A stretch of 15,585 nucleotides of DNA from positions 1 to 15,585 of the forward strand of contig JANMVV010000216.1 in the NCBI GenBank assembly GCA_031392925.1, read 5' to 3'. The translations under genes and the position numbers were made by a program. The DNA comes from JAGNNV01 sp031392925. Lineage in GTDB: Bacteria; Acidobacteriota; Vicinamibacteria; Fen-336; JAGNNV01. Under the pieces are notes generated by a model. That model was not told the origin of the DNA, made no database searches, and was given only the letters and a program-made list of their open reading frames with translations. The first letter of the stretch is position 1. Every line of letters begins with the position of its first letter. This document shows, piece after piece, positions 7,156 through 13,971 of the stretch.

Positions 7156-8817
7156 CTACGGAACCACCTTCACGATCAGCCGCTGGGCCGGCGCATCGTA
7201 GAACCAGGCGGTCACTGGAGATTCATTCACCTGACTCTCGGAGTCCATCTCGGGCAGGGTCCCCGACTGATTGATGAGCACGGTCAGGCCATTGACAGTC
7301 AGGGAGGAGGGTTTGACGGACATCCGGCCGACCCGGTAGAGGACAGGCATGCCGGGGAAGGAGTCGGCATTGAGCGTCAGCTTGTTTCCCTCGAGGACCG
7401 ACTTGAAGGTGGTCCAGCGACCGGTCTCGTCGTTGTTGTACCGGAACGTAGAGGTCCCGCTCGGGTAGACGAGGACGGTCAACGACCCAACCGACTCGCG
7501 GGTCCCGTGCCCGGTGTAGTCACGCTCGACCTCCATGGGAATGATGGCGCCAAGCTTGAAGAACACCGGCTCCCGACCCGGCTGGGCCGGGTATTCCGTG
7601 AGGGCCCCGGAGAGAGAGCGATCTTCCTCCCAGTAGTCCACCCACTGGCCGGGCGGAAGCTGAACGTCGACCGTGGTTGTCCTCTCCGTGACAAAGGGAA
7701 CGAAGATCTCGTCTCCGACCCGCATCGAAAAGGGGGTCGGTCCCGGCTGAATCACCGGCAGGTCCGGCTGTTCATACATGCGACGGACGTAGCTCAGAAA
7801 ATAGGGCGTCAGTTCCTTGTGGAGCCAGGCCCAATACCGATAGGCGGCCAGGAGATCGCCGGAGTAATCCGAACGCCAGGGGTCGGAGTTGGCGAAGGGA
7901 GTGTGGGCCATGACCGGCTGGAAGGCGCCCCAGTGAATCCGCCGATAGAAGGTCTCCTCGTCCGGCGGCATCCGGTTCTCATAGTCGTAGGCGGTCAGCT
8001 CATTCACCGGCGCGGGCAGAAACCGTGACTTATCGAGCAGACGGGTAATCCCCTCGCGCAGACCGGTGAAGTCGTTGGCCAGATCGGCCACGTATGCGAC
8101 ATTCGCCAGACGAGAGAGTGCGGTGTCGGTGGTGGACGGTTCGCGACTCTGGTGCGTCTTGGCGATGTTCTCGAAATCCCCCAGGGACACCGACTTCATG
8201 AAGGCGTTCACGCCCTGAAGCTCCTGATCCGAGGATCCATCGTCGAGATAGAAGCCGAGGAGGGACCCGCCGAGCTGGGAGCGGACCCGCGCGTACTGTT
8301 CGGGGGTGTGGCATCCCCCCCAGAAGTGGACGAGCGCGCGCACATGTTCATCGGCCAGACGATTGATGACTCCATCGCCCAGGTTCCAGGAACAGCAGTC
8401 CTCGCCCTCGCACGTGCCCTCGTTCCTGGAATCCCGCGCCGACCATCCGCTCCCATCGAAGAGGTATACGCTCACCGGGATATCGGAGGCTCGGAGCTGG
8501 TCCATCTGGCAGGTGAATTCCTCGGCCATGGTCTGGGCCGAGCCGCACCCGCACTCGCCGCTCCTGGGGCAGCCGCTCCCCCACCAGGGGCCGAGGGTCA
8601 CGCGGTTGAGAACGTGATCGCGCGTCGCCGCGGTGGCCCGGGTGGTGGACCCGCCGTCGGCAGCGGCGGCCGGAGACCTGGCGACCGGGGCAGGCACGCT
8701 TGGCTTGCCGCCGCAGTTGGAAATCGAAAGAGCCGCCAAGAACAGAAGCAACGCCAGCGTCCAGGTTCGGGCGGGGCGTCGGGGACTCCGTTCGTCTTGT
8801 CGAATATAAGCCCCCAC
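7156..8817 (-). CDS. Divergent GH31-like glycoside hydrolase, probable lipoprotein
   Basis: A 553-residue exported protein. The hydrophobic segment LALLLFLAALSISNC (21-35) ends in an atypical lipobox with Cys35, followed by an Ala/Pro/Ser linker. From about 74 it follows the GH31 barrel: GPWWGSGCP, IPVSVYLFDGSGW (113-125), GFYLDDGSSD (188-197, where the GH31 nucleophile Asp normally sits; D192 or D193), VADLANDFTGLREGI (243-257, comparable to the acid/base region), IHWGAFQPVMAHTPF (294-308), WLHKELTPYFLSY, and the post-barrel GDEIFVPFV, LPPGQWVDYWE and GAIIPM. Alpha-glucosidases and xylosidases are typical family activities. Two things are odd: the usual N-terminal beta-sandwich domain is absent, and eight cysteines lie in residues 83-169 (83, 89, 91, 103, 136, 141, 142, 169), suggesting disulfides in the periplasm. 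The start is GTG with no clear ribosome-binding site. It is the last gene of a possible operon, 37 bases after the amidohydrolase. Confidence 0.72.
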   Translation of the reverse strand: MGAYIRQDERSPRRPARTWTLALLLFLAALSISNCGGKPSVPAPVARSPAAAADGGSTTRATAATRDHVLNRVTLGPWWGSGCPRSGECGCGSAQTMAEEFTCQMDQLRASDIPVSVYLFDGSGWSARDSRNEGTCEGEDCCSWNLGDGVINRLADEHVRALVHFWGGCHTPEQYARVRSQLGGSLLGFYLDDGSSDQELQGVNAFMKSVSLGDFENIAKTHQSREPSTTDTALSRLANVAYVADLANDFTGLREGITRLLDKSRFLPAPVNELTAYDYENRMPPDEETFYRRIHWGAFQPVMAHTPFANSDPWRSDYSGDLLAAYRYWAWLHKELTPYFLSYVRRMYEQPDLPVIQPGPTPFSMRVGDEIFVPFVTERTTTVDVQLPPGQWVDYWEEDRSLSGALTEYPAQPGREPVFFKLGAIIPMEVERDYTGHGTRESVGSLTVLVYPSGTSTFRYNNDETGRWTTFKSVLEGNKLTLNADSFPGMPVLYRVGRMSVKPSSLTVNGLTVLINQSGTLPEMDSESQVNESPVTAWFYDAPAQRLIVKVVP

Positions 8818-8854
8818 GACGGGCGAGGTTACTACGCCGGCGCCCGCCCGCAGC

Positions 8855-9835
8855 CTAGAGCCTGAACACCCGCCGGGCGTTCGCCGACCGAACCGCCTCG
8901 CCCTCCCCCGGCGCCAACGCCGCCGTGTTCGCGAAGGCGCCCTTGGTGTCGTGCACCTGGTGCGGCCAGTCGGTGCCGAACATCACGCGATCGGATCCCA
9001 CCACCGAGATCAGATACCTCAGAGCACCGAGGTTGTAGGTGATGCTGTCGTAATAGATGTGGCGGAGATAGTCGGTGGGCTTGCGCTTCATCTGGCGGCG
9101 TGAGGGAATCTCCACCTCATCGCCTTTCTCGAAACGGCCCACGAGGTACGGCAGGGTGCCTCCGCCGTGCGAGGCGATGATCTTGAGGTTCGGGTAGTGA
9201 TCGAAGAACCCTTCGAAGATCATCCGGGTGATGGCGAGGGTGGTGTCGAACATGAAGCCGACGGACCAGCTCAAGTCGAACTTCTTCATGTCCATGGTGT
9301 CGACACCCGGCGGGTCGGTGGGATGCACGAGCACGGGCAGGGCGCGCCGGTCGATCTCGGCCCAGATGGGCGCGAACATCGGATCGGTCAGGCTGCGGCC
9401 GGAGACATTGGCCAGAACCATCACGCCGACCGCCCCCTTGTCGCAGGTGCGCGTCAGTTCCGAGAGCGCCGCCTGCGGATATTCCCAGGGCAGCGAGGTG
9501 AGCCAGCGAATGCGATCCGGATACTTCGCCTGCGCCTCGGCCATGGTGTCGTTCGACTCCCGGGCCGCGCGAACGCTGATCTCCCGTTTGCCCCAGTACA
9601 CATTGGGACAGGTGAGCGAAACGATCGAGACGTCAATGCCGGCCGCGTCCATGTGCTTGATGCGCAGGCCGTAGTCAAAGTGCCCCTTCTGCGGAATCAC
9701 CACCGGCGTGTCGCCCCGGAAGATCTCCTGCTGACCATCGGGCCGGGCCTTGAGGTTGTAGAGGCCGCCCTCCTGCTTGAGGAGGTCCAGCCACTTCGTG
9801 GTGAACATGTGGGTGTGGACGTCGATTACCGTCAT
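8855..9835 (-). CDS. ACMSD-like metal-dependent amidohydrolase (Amidohydrolase_2 family)
   Basis: A 326-residue cytosolic TIM-barrel enzyme. The N-terminus MTVIDVHTHMF carries the HxH metal pair (H7, H9); LVHPTD gives H171; IIASHGGGTLPYLVGR gives H223; FGTDWPHQ gives D289. These are the metal and catalytic positions of the aminocarboxymuconate-semialdehyde decarboxylase / gamma-resorcylate decarboxylase group, which performs non-oxidative decarboxylation or hydrolysis of aromatic or related acids. The true substrate is not determined by these motifs. The start ATG overlaps the permease stop as ATGA (9832-9835), and GGGAG lies 9 bases before it. The frame is open far upstream inside the permease gene, but that extension is an antisense-free shadow of another reading frame. 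Coupling to an amino-acid-type permease suggests that the imported compound or a product of it feeds this enzyme. Confidence 0.88.
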   Translation of the reverse strand: MTVIDVHTHMFTTKWLDLLKQEGGLYNLKARPDGQQEIFRGDTPVVIPQKGHFDYGLRIKHMDAAGIDVSIVSLTCPNVYWGKREISVRAARESNDTMAEAQAKYPDRIRWLTSLPWEYPQAALSELTRTCDKGAVGVMVLANVSGRSLTDPMFAPIWAEIDRRALPVLVHPTDPPGVDTMDMKKFDLSWSVGFMFDTTLAITRMIFEGFFDHYPNLKIIASHGGGTLPYLVGRFEKGDEVEIPSRRQMKRKPTDYLRHIYYDSITYNLGALRYLISVVGSDRVMFGTDWPHQVHDTKGAFANTAALAPGEGEAVRSANARRVFRL

Positions 9836-11181
9836 GAGTTGGGTCTCCCGATGTTTGCGGCCAAGGGTTGAGAGCGTGTCGCGGCCGAGCGCACCCACAG
9901 CCGATACACGGGCAGGCCGGAGAGCATCAGCAGCAGGCCGAGAAGCGACTGCTGCGGCGATTGGTAGAGGGCGTTGACGACCACCGCGGTGGCGATCAGG
10001 GTGAAGCCCGCGGCGCAGGCGCTGATCAGCACACGCTCGCCCGGGCCGCGGTAAAAGCCCCCATCGCGGCTCGCGAACACGAACACCGAGGCCCCGATCA
10101 ACGCGAAGAAGGTCCACTCCGCGAACATCGCGTCCTGAAGGAGGTGCCCGTAGGTCTGCGAGATCAGCAGCACGCAGCTCCAGCCCGCCTGGGCCACGAT
10201 CGACCAGGTCGGGCTCCGGTAGCGCGGGTGGAGCCTGGTCGCGGCCTTGAAGAAGAGGCCGTCTTCGGCCATCGCGAAGTAGAGCCGCGAACCCGCGAGC
10301 ATCAGCACGTTCACCACACCCGGCGCCGAGACCAGCACCAGGACGGCGATGAACCGCGCGCCCGAGAGGCCCAAAACGCGCTCGGCCAGCAGCGCCGCCA
10401 CCGCGGGCGACTCGGCGATCTCCGTGATGCTCAACACTCGCACGTAGGCCATGTTGATCAACGTGTAGGTCGCGATCACGATCGCGAGGCCAACCACGAT
10501 GCCGATGGGCATCGTGCGCTCGGGCTGCTTCAGATCCCCGGCCAGGAAGGTCAGGGTGTACCAGCCGCCGTAGCTCATGAAGACCGGCAGCAGGGCGAAG
10601 AGAAACGTGCTCGCGTCCGGCGGAGCCCCCACGGCGGCGACTCGCGGAGCGCTCGACGTGCCCAGGGCGAGGAGAACCAGGAATCCAATGGCTCCGAACT
10701 TGGCGAGGGCCAGCACGTTCTGCACGTTGCCGGAGAGTCGCACGCCCCGGTAGTTCACCAGAGCGAGGATGGCCACGAGCAACACCGCGACCGCCTTCTC
10801 GGAGCCAAGCAGGGGAGGCCAGGCCACCGCCGCGTAGCGGGCGAAGGTAAGCGAGACCCCGGCCATCACCCCGGAGAAGACCGCGAGCAGAACCGTCCAG
10901 CCATAGAGAAAGGCCACGGCCGGGTGATAGGCCTCGCGGAGATACACGTACAGGCCGCCTGCTTTCGGCAGAAAGCGTCCGAGCTTCGAGCACGCGATAC
11001 CGCCGAGCACGGCCGCGAGCCCTCCCACCACCCAGGCCAGCACGATCGCCCGCGGCGAGCGCAGGCTGCGCGCGACTTCAGAAGGGTTGATGAAGATGCC
11101 GACGCCGACCACGACACCCGCCACGATCATGACCGCGTCGAAGGCCGAGAGTCGGCGCGGGAGTGCTTCGTCGCTCGTCAT
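9832..11181 (-). CDS. APC-superfamily amino-acid permease
   Basis: A 449-residue inner-membrane transporter with about twelve hydrophobic segments. The N-terminal helix contains VVGVGIF (24-30), the glycine-rich substrate-binding break of helix 1 in this superfamily. Downstream, FLPKAGGLYVYLREAY and AFLYGW match the conserved P-x-AGG-Y motif after helix 2, and QPERTMPIGI matches the conserved loop before helix 7. It most resembles the LAT/amino-acid permease group (2.A.3), so amino acid or amine exchange or proton symport is likely; specificity is unknown. The start ATG at 11181 is preferred over an upstream in-frame GTG because it gives the usual short cytosolic N-terminus and overlaps the DUF421 stop as ATGA (11178-11181). 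Its own stop overlaps the amidohydrolase start in the same way, so all three products are probably made in fixed ratio from one mRNA. Confidence 0.9.
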   Translation of the reverse strand: MTSDEALPRRLSAFDAVMIVAGVVVGVGIFINPSEVARSLRSPRAIVLAWVVGGLAAVLGGIACSKLGRFLPKAGGLYVYLREAYHPAVAFLYGWTVLLAVFSGVMAGVSLTFARYAAVAWPPLLGSEKAVAVLLVAILALVNYRGVRLSGNVQNVLALAKFGAIGFLVLLALGTSSAPRVAAVGAPPDASTFLFALLPVFMSYGGWYTLTFLAGDLKQPERTMPIGIVVGLAIVIATYTLINMAYVRVLSITEIAESPAVAALLAERVLGLSGARFIAVLVLVSAPGVVNVLMLAGSRLYFAMAEDGLFFKAATRLHPRYRSPTWSIVAQAGWSCVLLISQTYGHLLQDAMFAEWTFFALIGASVFVFASRDGGFYRGPGERVLISACAAGFTLIATAVVVNALYQSPQQSLLGLLLMLSGLPVYRLWVRSAATRSQPLAANIGRPNS

Positions 11182-11684
11182 CTTGGGATCGGCGACTGAT
11201 CCTTCCTGGCGATCACCGAGATCGTTCCATCCACCTCGAGCACCGCGAGCCGGCACTCATCGACCGTCGCGCAGCCGTTCTCACGCAGGGCCTGCAGCAG
11301 TTCCTCGTGCGAGATGCCTTCGAGTTCCAGGCTGGGAGGGTGGGCTTTGCCTTTGGTGACCAGTACCCGCGCATGCCCGCGAAGAGCTCGCTCGAGCCCG
11401 CGATGCTTCGCGGCAAGGTGCCCCAGGGTGTAGTTGATCAGCAGCAGCACGGAGGCCGCGGCCAGGCCGCCGACCAGAGAGGTGTCGGGGCCGACCATGG
11501 CGTTCTGGACGGCGTTCGCGATCAGGAGAATGAGAGCGAAATCGAAAGGCGCCAGCTGCCCGACCTCGCGCTTCCCGGAGACACGGAATCCGGCGAGGAT
11601 GAAGAGGTAGACGCAGATGGTTCGCAGTACGATGAAGCCGACCTGCGCCGGGCTGGTCAGGAGTTCCTGCACGACGGGAACCAT
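11178..11684 (-). CDS. DUF421 (YetF/YcaP-like) membrane protein
   Basis: A 168-residue protein with three predicted membrane helices (about 14-33, 45-64, 70-90) and a soluble alpha/beta C-terminal domain. The segment GKREVGQLAPFDFALILLI (38-56) is the family hallmark, and LEVDGTISVI (149-158) near the end fits the conserved strand of the cytoplasmic domain. Members are widespread and have no settled biochemical role; some have been linked to spore or envelope biology. The ATG at 11684 has only a weak ribosome-binding site. It is the first gene of the tight unit with the permease and amidohydrolase, which hints at a role in the membrane for that pathway, but co-location could also be incidental. 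Confidence 0.87.
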   Translation of the reverse strand: MVPVVQELLTSPAQVGFIVLRTICVYLFILAGFRVSGKREVGQLAPFDFALILLIANAVQNAMVGPDTSLVGGLAAASVLLLINYTLGHLAAKHRGLERALRGHARVLVTKGKAHPPSLELEGISHEELLQALRENGCATVDECRLAVLEVDGTISVIARKDQSPIPR

Positions 11685-11718
11685 ACGCCCGAACCGGCTC
11701 TGCGACGCACCACCACGT

Positions 11719-11735
11719 TACTTCTCGGCGAAGTA
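11719..11735 (-). other. Small hairpin in the 145-base gap upstream of the DUF421 gene
   Basis: A 6-bp stem (TACTTC / GAAGTA) with a 5-base loop lies 35 bases before the DUF421 start. It could be part of its leader, or the end of the upstream secreted-protein transcript, whose stop is 95 bases away. No T-tract follows. Apart from this, I see nothing coding or clearly regulatory in 11685-11829. Confidence 0.25.
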
Positions 11736-11829
11736 GCCCTTTCGTGATCGACGTACGCACCGGTCAGCAACCCGGCTGAACCCAGTGCAGTTCGGTGACG
11801 CGCGGGTCCATGGAAATCCGACACCGACC

Positions 11830-12705
11830 CTAAGGCTTCTTCTTCTCTGCCGGCGCCTTCTTGTCCGCGGGAGCCGGGGCCTTGGGCTTCCAGAAGCCCG
11901 GATTCGCGGTGACCCACGCATCGAGCGGTACGCTCTGCGACGGCGTGAACTCGAAGTGGTCGGTCTCCTGGCTGATCACCGCACTCGCGGTCAGCGCCGC
12001 GACCTTCGCCTGTCCCAGCTCGCCTCCCAGCGCCTCCGTATAGGCAGCACCGTGAATGGTCCCGGCCGAATCGAGCTCCGCCAGGGTCTTCCTCGCCACG
12101 AACTGGTAGAAGGTGGTGGCGGCCGCGCCGGCCGTGACCTCATAGATGGTGTACCGGTCGGTGAGCTTGGCCTTCTCGTGCGCCGCCTTGACCATCTTGC
12201 GCGCCTCTTCATATTCCCCGGCGTGTCCGGGACGCACCGAGACCCGGGTCACCGAGAGGTAGCGCATCTGGGGCAGGTCGGCGGGCCCGCCAAAGCTCAA
12301 CTCCGTTCGAGGGCGGAGCGTCATGCCGCGGGAATCACTCAGGAACTCGGCCTCGCCGGGCCGATACTGTTTGTTGATGGCGGCGATCGCCGGGTCGGCG
12401 TTCCCGTTGTCGATCGCTTTCTCGTAGTCCGCCCAGGTCGGGTACGCCGAGACGTACCACATCTCATTCGGCCCGGTGAGGGACGCCAGCGCGACGAAGT
12501 GATCGGCGCCCTTGACCGCGGCCATGGCCCGGGCCCACGCGGCTTCCTGCGTGTCGTGGGCCGCGCCCTTTCCGACTTTCACCGACTCCCGGTAAATCGA
12601 GAGAACATTGTTAACCATCGGCGGGGCGGCCTGTGCGAAGGTGATGGCGGGGGTGAGCAGAACAACGGCCAACGGAGCGGCCAGCAGCGAACGCGAAATT
12701 CTCAT
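11830..12705 (-). CDS. Secreted protein of unknown function with two ferredoxin-like (DABB-type) halves
   Basis: A 291-residue exported protein. The ATG at 12705 has a strong AAGGAG with 6-base spacing; an earlier in-frame start 11 codons upstream is not favoured. Residues 1-26 form a signal peptide ending FAQA. Two segments look like dimeric alpha/beta-barrel units: about 34-100 (VLSIYRESV ... EMWYVSAYPTWADYEKA) and about 148-215 (RYLSVTRVSVRPGHAGEYEEARK ... TFYQFVARKTLAELD, given here only as its ends), each with a strand, a helix rich in Ala/Lys/Glu and a second strand. The C-terminus is a Lys/Pro/Ala tail. No catalytic residues are evident, so an enzyme assignment is not justified; similar secreted proteins are common in Acidobacteriota-type genomes. 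It is probably transcribed alone, with a 124-base gap to DUF421 downstream and a repeat block upstream. Confidence 0.75.
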   Translation of the reverse strand: MRISRSLLAAPLAVVLLTPAITFAQAAPPMVNNVLSIYRESVKVGKGAAHDTQEAAWARAMAAVKGADHFVALASLTGPNEMWYVSAYPTWADYEKAIDNGNADPAIAAINKQYRPGEAEFLSDSRGMTLRPRTELSFGGPADLPQMRYLSVTRVSVRPGHAGEYEEARKMVKAAHEKAKLTDRYTIYEVTAGAAATTFYQFVARKTLAELDSAGTIHGAAYTEALGGELGQAKVAALTASAVISQETDHFEFTPSQSVPLDAWVTANPGFWKPKAPAPADKKAPAEKKKP

Positions 12706-12711
12706 AGTGAT

Positions 12712-12717
12712 CTCCTT
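12712..12717 (-). promoter_or_regulatory. Ribosome-binding site that fixes the start of the secreted protein
   Basis: AAGGAG lies 6 bases before the ATG at 12705 and therefore decides against the longer frame beginning at 12738. A TTGACA sits about 17 bases further upstream, but no -10 at normal spacing follows it. Confidence 0.8.
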
Positions 12718-12836
12718 ACATAACGAGGCGGCTGTCAAAACCAGCGGCCCAGAGACAAAGCGTCAGGAGGTCACCAACTTGATCGGCACGCCCCATTGAG
12801 TGTGACCCAGCATACCTACAAATCGGACGGCCAGTG

Positions 12837-12960
12837 CCAGCCACTATTGGCCGATTTTCCTCGCGTCATTTGCGAGCCGGTACACCAGCCACTATCGGCT
12901 GATTCTCCTCACGTCATTGCGAGGAGCCCATCGAAAAGCGAAGCGACGAAGCAACCCCCT
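12837..12960. repeat. Imperfect tandem hairpin repeats of REP-like type
   Basis: Two direct copies, 12837-12876 and 12885-12923, start at a 48-base period and match at about 35 of 40 positions; four differences are transitions and one is a single-base deletion. Each carries a CATT-containing loop inside a hairpin: CTCGC/GCGAG (12860-12864 with 12872-12876) in copy 1 and CTCCTC/GAGGAG (12905-12910 with 12921-12926) in copy 2. The second copy runs on to AAGCGACGAAGCAA near 12941-12954, so that TTGC (12917) and GCAA (12951) bracket a longer imperfect palindrome. The core GTCATTGCGAG ... GCGACGAAGCAA resembles dispersed intergenic repeats found in many bacterial genomes. The block sits between the stop of the cyclodeaminase gene and the promoter region of the secreted-protein gene. 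It could serve as transcript end or be a remnant mobile palindrome. Bases 12718-12836 hold nothing else that I can support. Confidence 0.65.
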
Positions 12961-12967
12961 CCTCCAA

Positions 12968-13969
12968 CTACCAAGCCGCCGAGAATCGAAACTTCATTCC
13001 CCGCCCGCCCTTGACCGCCCGCTCAAACACCAGCCCCGCCGCCGCCACGTCCTGAAGCGCGGTTCCCGTGCTGTCGAAGACGATAACTTCGTCGTCGCGC
13101 GTCCGACCCGGCCGCAAGCCCGCGAGAATCTCGCCCAGTTCGGCATGAACATCGCCCGGGTTCCTGACCCCCGCCTCGATCGCATGATGAAGGTCGCCGA
13201 TCCTCGCGCACTGATCCGTGCTGTCCGTAACCACGGTGGCGCGAGCCATGAGCGACGGTGCGATCTCGCTCTTCTCTTCGCTATCCGTGCCCACCGCGGC
13301 GACGAACGTCCCCGGACGCACATCTCCCTCGTCCAGGAACGCGCGTCTCGACGGGGTGCAGGTGACGACGGCGTCGCTCGAGAGAGTCGCTTCCCGCAGG
13401 TCGGTGACCGGTGTGATCGAATGATCGAACTCGGGCCGCAGGTCCTCGGCCATGAGACGGGCCGCCGCGGGATCGATGTCCCAGACATAGGCCTCGGCGA
13501 TGTTCATGACGCGCCGGAGGGCCCGGAGCGAAACGCGGCCCTGGTTGCCTGCGCCGCAGATCGTCACCACTCGGGCGCCGGGCCGAAGGAGCGCCTGCGC
13601 GGCGATGCCGGTGGCCGCGCCGGTGCGCAGAATCGTGATCTCGATCGAGTCCATGACCGCGAGGGGCGAGCCGTTCTCCGCATCGCAGAGGATGATGAGA
13701 CCCTGGATCGCAGGCAAGCCGAACCGCTCGCGGTTGCGAAAGAAGTTGCCATTGAGCTTCGCCGCGAAGTATCCGGGCGCCCCGGGCAGGGCCGCGGTCT
13801 TGATGTGAAAGCCGCCCTCAGCCATCCTGAAGCCGAGAACACCGGGCCTGGGCGCAAGGCCACGGGCCGCGCTCGCGAAGGCGGTGGCCACCGCCTTCAT
13901 GCAATCGTCGAGAGTCAGAAGCGAAGCGACATCGCTTCGCGTGAGAAGCAGGGTTTCGGGAATGCTCAT
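12968..13969 (-). CDS. Ornithine cyclodeaminase / mu-crystallin family enzyme
   Basis: A 333-residue NAD(P)-dependent cytosolic enzyme, normal length for the family. The N-terminal substrate domain contains FHIKTA (K57) and FAAKLNGN (K71) and then SIEITILRTGAATG with R115, positions that bind the amino-acid carboxylate in ornithine cyclodeaminase. The Rossmann domain has CGAGNQG (138-144) for dinucleotide binding and WDIDP (163-167) at the second strand end. VFDSTGTALQDVAAA (297-311) carries D299, matching the catalytic Asp region. Family activities include ornithine cyclodeaminase, alanine dehydrogenase, and imine or ketimine reductases; the sequence does not decide between them. The ATG at 13969 has GAGG 5 bases before it, inside the last codons of the ChrA-type gene, whose stop is only 2 bases away, so translation is probably coupled. 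Confidence 0.88.
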   Translation of the reverse strand: MSIPETLLLTRSDVASLLTLDDCMKAVATAFASAARGLAPRPGVLGFRMAEGGFHIKTAALPGAPGYFAAKLNGNFFRNRERFGLPAIQGLIILCDAENGSPLAVMDSIEITILRTGAATGIAAQALLRPGARVVTICGAGNQGRVSLRALRRVMNIAEAYVWDIDPAAARLMAEDLRPEFDHSITPVTDLREATLSSDAVVTCTPSRRAFLDEGDVRPGTFVAAVGTDSEEKSEIAPSLMARATVVTDSTDQCARIGDLHHAIEAGVRNPGDVHAELGEILAGLRPGRTRDDEVIVFDSTGTALQDVAAAGLVFERAVKGGRGMKFRFSAAW

Positions 13970-13971
13970 GG

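Noticed and set aside
9836..10993. N-terminal extension of the amidohydrolase frame into the permease gene
   Set aside because: The extension is Arg/Gly-rich without motifs; HxH at the usual N-terminal position and the ATGA overlap fix the start at 9835.
9868..11199. Long open frame on the plus strand opposite the permease (about 443 codons)
   Set aside because: Its composition (Arg, His, Glu, Gln) is not protein-like and it mirrors the permease codon pattern.
12725..12760. TTGACA upstream of the secreted-protein gene as a -35 box
   Set aside because: The nearest -10-like hexamer, TATGTA, is only 10 bases away and overlaps the ribosome-binding site; 17 bases away there is no match.
12837..12960. 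CRISPR array
   Set aside because: Only two imperfect copies, an 8-base gap between them, and no cas genes.
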